Origin: N074bin45 sp039587475
GTDB lineage: Bacteria; Gemmatimonadota; Gemmatimonadetes; Gemmatimonadales; GWC2-71-9
Assembly: GCA_039587475.1 (NCBI GenBank)
Contig: JBDHIK010000193.1
Coordinates: 1-5,311 of the forward strand
DNA: 5,311 nucleotides
Direction of reading: 5' to 3'
Shown here: positions 3,674 to 5,311 of the stretch, one piece after another
Position numbering within the stretch: the first letter of the stretch is position 1
How the letters are laid out: every line of letters begins with the position of its first letter
Position numbers and translations under genes: made by a program
The notes under the pieces: model-generated
What the model was told of the DNA's origin: nothing
The model's database searches: none
The model's input: only the letters and a program-made list of their open reading frames with translations

Positions 3674-5311
3674 CTATTCCCAGCGCAACGCCGTCATCGG
3701 GTCCACCCGCATGGCCCTCCTGGCCGGCACCCAACTCGCCAGCAGCGCCACGACCACGACGGTCAGGGAGATGGCGACCAGCGTCACGGTGTCCCCCGGC
3801 GACACCCGGTACAGCATGGCGGCCAGTGATCGGTTCACCAGCAAGGCTCCCAACAGCCCCAGCGGCACGGCGATGATCGTAAGCGCGAGCCCCTGGCCCA
3901 CCACCGACCGGAACACGGCCGTCGGCTTGGCGCCGAGGGCGATACGAATACCGATTTCGTTGGTGCGCATGCTCACCAGGTAGGCGATGACACCGTAGAT
4001 CCCCAGGGCTGCCATGACCAGAGCGAACGCGGCGAACAGCCCCACCAGGATCATCTGGAATCGGAGTGGCGCCAGCCACTGGCCGACGAACTCCGTCATC
4101 GGCGTCATGGTGAGCGGGAGGTCGGGGTCGACCGCGGCGAGTTCGGCCCGGATGTCGGGCCACAGACCCTGTATGTCGCGGCTGCCCCGGATAGCCAGCA
4201 TGCCGAACGCCCAGGTGTCCTGGGCCATCGGCACATACACTTCCGGCCCCGGCTCGGCCACGAGGCCGGCATGCCGGATGTCTCCGATGACGCCCACGAT
4301 CTCTCGCGAGACCGGCCCCGTCTGTGACACCACGGTGATCCGTTCCCCCACGGCGGTCCGGTCGGGCCAGAAGCGTCGCGCCATGGCGTCGTTGATGATC
4401 ACCACCGGCGCCGAGGCACGGGTGTCGCTTCGCTCGAACGAGCGGCCTCCCCCCCGGACGGACAAGCCCAGGGCCTTGAAGTACCCGGGTGTCACGGCGT
4501 GGAACTCGGCGACCAGGCGCTCGTCCGTGGGTGGGCGTCCGTCGATGGAGAACCCGAAGGGCCAGGCAGATCCGATGAGCGGCAGGTTGGTGCTGAGGCC
4601 CACCCCTGCAACGCCGTCCAGCCGGGCCAGCCGATCGGTCATCGCTTCGAAGGCCTGGTGTTGCCGAGCGGCATCTTCATAGCGCGACTTGGGCAGCGAC
4701 AAGGAAACGGCGATGACGTTCTCGGTCGCGAACCCCGGGTCGACCGATGCCAACCGTGCGAAGCTGCGGATGAGCACTCCGGCGCCGGCCAACAGCACCA
4801 GCGACACCGCCATCTCGAGAACGATGAGCGCGCTGCGAGTACGGTGACGGGCCCGGTTCCCGGTCGCCGCCTGGCCGGCCCGGAGGACCGTGGTCTCGTC
4901 CACGGTCCGCTCGGCTATCAACTGAACCGCCGTCATCATGAGGGCGACCGCCAGGGAAGCCATGAGACAGAACGCCAGGACCACGCCGGTGATGCCCGCG
5001 TCCTCGACCCGCGGGACGGCGGTTGGGGCCAGGCGAACCAGCGGTGTCACCGTCCAGGCGGCCAGCACCACACCCACGACACCGCCGAGCAGGGCCAGCG
5101 TCAGATTCTCGACCAGGTTCTGGCGCGCCAGGTGGACTCTCGTGGCACCGAGGGCCCGTCGTACTGCCCGGTCGCGCTGCCGATCCGAGACCCGGGCCAG
5201 GATCAGGCTCACGACGTTGCCGCAGGCGATGAGGAGCACCAGTCCCACGGCCACCTGAAGCAGGAGCAGGTTCTGACGATAGTCCTGCGTCATGAGGTCG
5301 TGGAGTCCGAC
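3674..5311 (-). CDS. ADOP-type (MacB/FtsX-like) permease, C-terminal part; 5' end outside window
   Basis: 545 residues are visible; the frame runs off the right edge, and the ATG at 5293 is internal rather than the true start. Positions below count from that Met. The fragment opens inside the first FtsX domain: helix 1 about 8-33 (LLIACGNVVSLILAR), then RDRAVRRALGATR (41-52), helix 2 about 62-88 and helix 3 about 101-126. A linker leads to a second copy. That copy has a helix at 153-177, a MacB-type periplasmic domain (about 180-390) with VDPGF, TPGYFKALGL and RRFWPDRTAVGERI, then a second FtsX domain with helices about 411-441, 465-488 and 501-523 and the closing RVDPMTALRWE. This two-copy layout marks acidobacterial duplicated orphan permeases, related to macrolide and lipoprotein exporters but usually lacking a linked ATPase. 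The substrate is unknown. The usual RGR motif before the loop reads RGGGRSF. Confidence 0.92.
   Translation of the reverse strand, partial: VGLHDLMTQDYRQNLLLLQVAVGLVLLIACGNVVSLILARVSDRQRDRAVRRALGATRVHLARQNLVENLTLALLGGVVGVVLAAWTVTPLVRLAPTAVPRVEDAGITGVVLAFCLMASLAVALMMTAVQLIAERTVDETTVLRAGQAATGNRARHRTRSALIVLEMAVSLVLLAGAGVLIRSFARLASVDPGFATENVIAVSLSLPKSRYEDAARQHQAFEAMTDRLARLDGVAGVGLSTNLPLIGSAWPFGFSIDGRPPTDERLVAEFHAVTPGYFKALGLSVRGGGRSFERSDTRASAPVVIINDAMARRFWPDRTAVGERITVVSQTGPVSREIVGVIGDIRHAGLVAEPGPEVYVPMAQDTWAFGMLAIRGSRDIQGLWPDIRAELAAVDPDLPLTMTPMTEFVGQWLAPLRFQMILVGLFAAFALVMAALGIYGVIAYLVSMRTNEIGIRIALGAKPTAVFRSVVGQGLALTIIAVPLGLLGALLVNRSLAAMLYRVSPGDTVTLVAISLTVVVVALLASWVPARRAMRVDPMTALRWE

Overview
This is a GC-rich bacterial chromosomal window. 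The gene content suggests Gemmatimonadota or possibly Acidobacteriota: an unlinked MacB/FtsX-type permease of the ADOP class, a DUF6265 protein, a DUF6597-type AraC regulator, and short lipoproteins of a style I associate with Gemmatimonadota. The assignment rests on gene style only, since no marker gene is present. I see no CRISPR array, transposase, phage gene or toxin-antitoxin pair.

Layout, left to right. Positions 1-125 hold the last codons of a plus-strand gene, tentatively a GH94-like carbohydrate enzyme. A UPF0178/YaiI (DUF188) gene follows 31 bases later on the same strand (157-621). An AraC-family regulator lies on the minus strand (699-1610), convergent with it. A short divergent intergenic region with three small inverted repeats separates the regulator from a plus-strand DUF6265 protein (1723-2178). 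Everything further right is on the minus strand. Reading right to left, there is the C-terminal part of a large ADOP-type permease cut by the window edge (3674-5311), a tRNA-Ala(CGC)/tRNA-Gln(CTG) pair with a good sigma70-type promoter and an intrinsic terminator, a repeat-rich spacer, and two tandem paralogous lipoproteins (2640-3005 and 2203-2577).

The protein genes look ordinary. The unusual material is concentrated in 3040-3435, around the tRNAs. The last 18 bases at the tRNA-Gln 3' end are mirrored perfectly on the far side of its terminator, giving a 65-base near-palindrome. The spacer between the two tRNAs carries two clusters of 7-base repeats in inverted orientation that can fold into a stem of about 20 bp. 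Between the terminator and the lipoprotein genes lie two degenerate copies of a unit of about 70 bases, each with a strong GC hairpin followed by the same 12-base tail. The two lipoprotein genes downstream are themselves a tandem duplication that includes their leaders. The region therefore appears to have been repeatedly rearranged by duplication and template switching. I do not see a convincing new multi-gene system.
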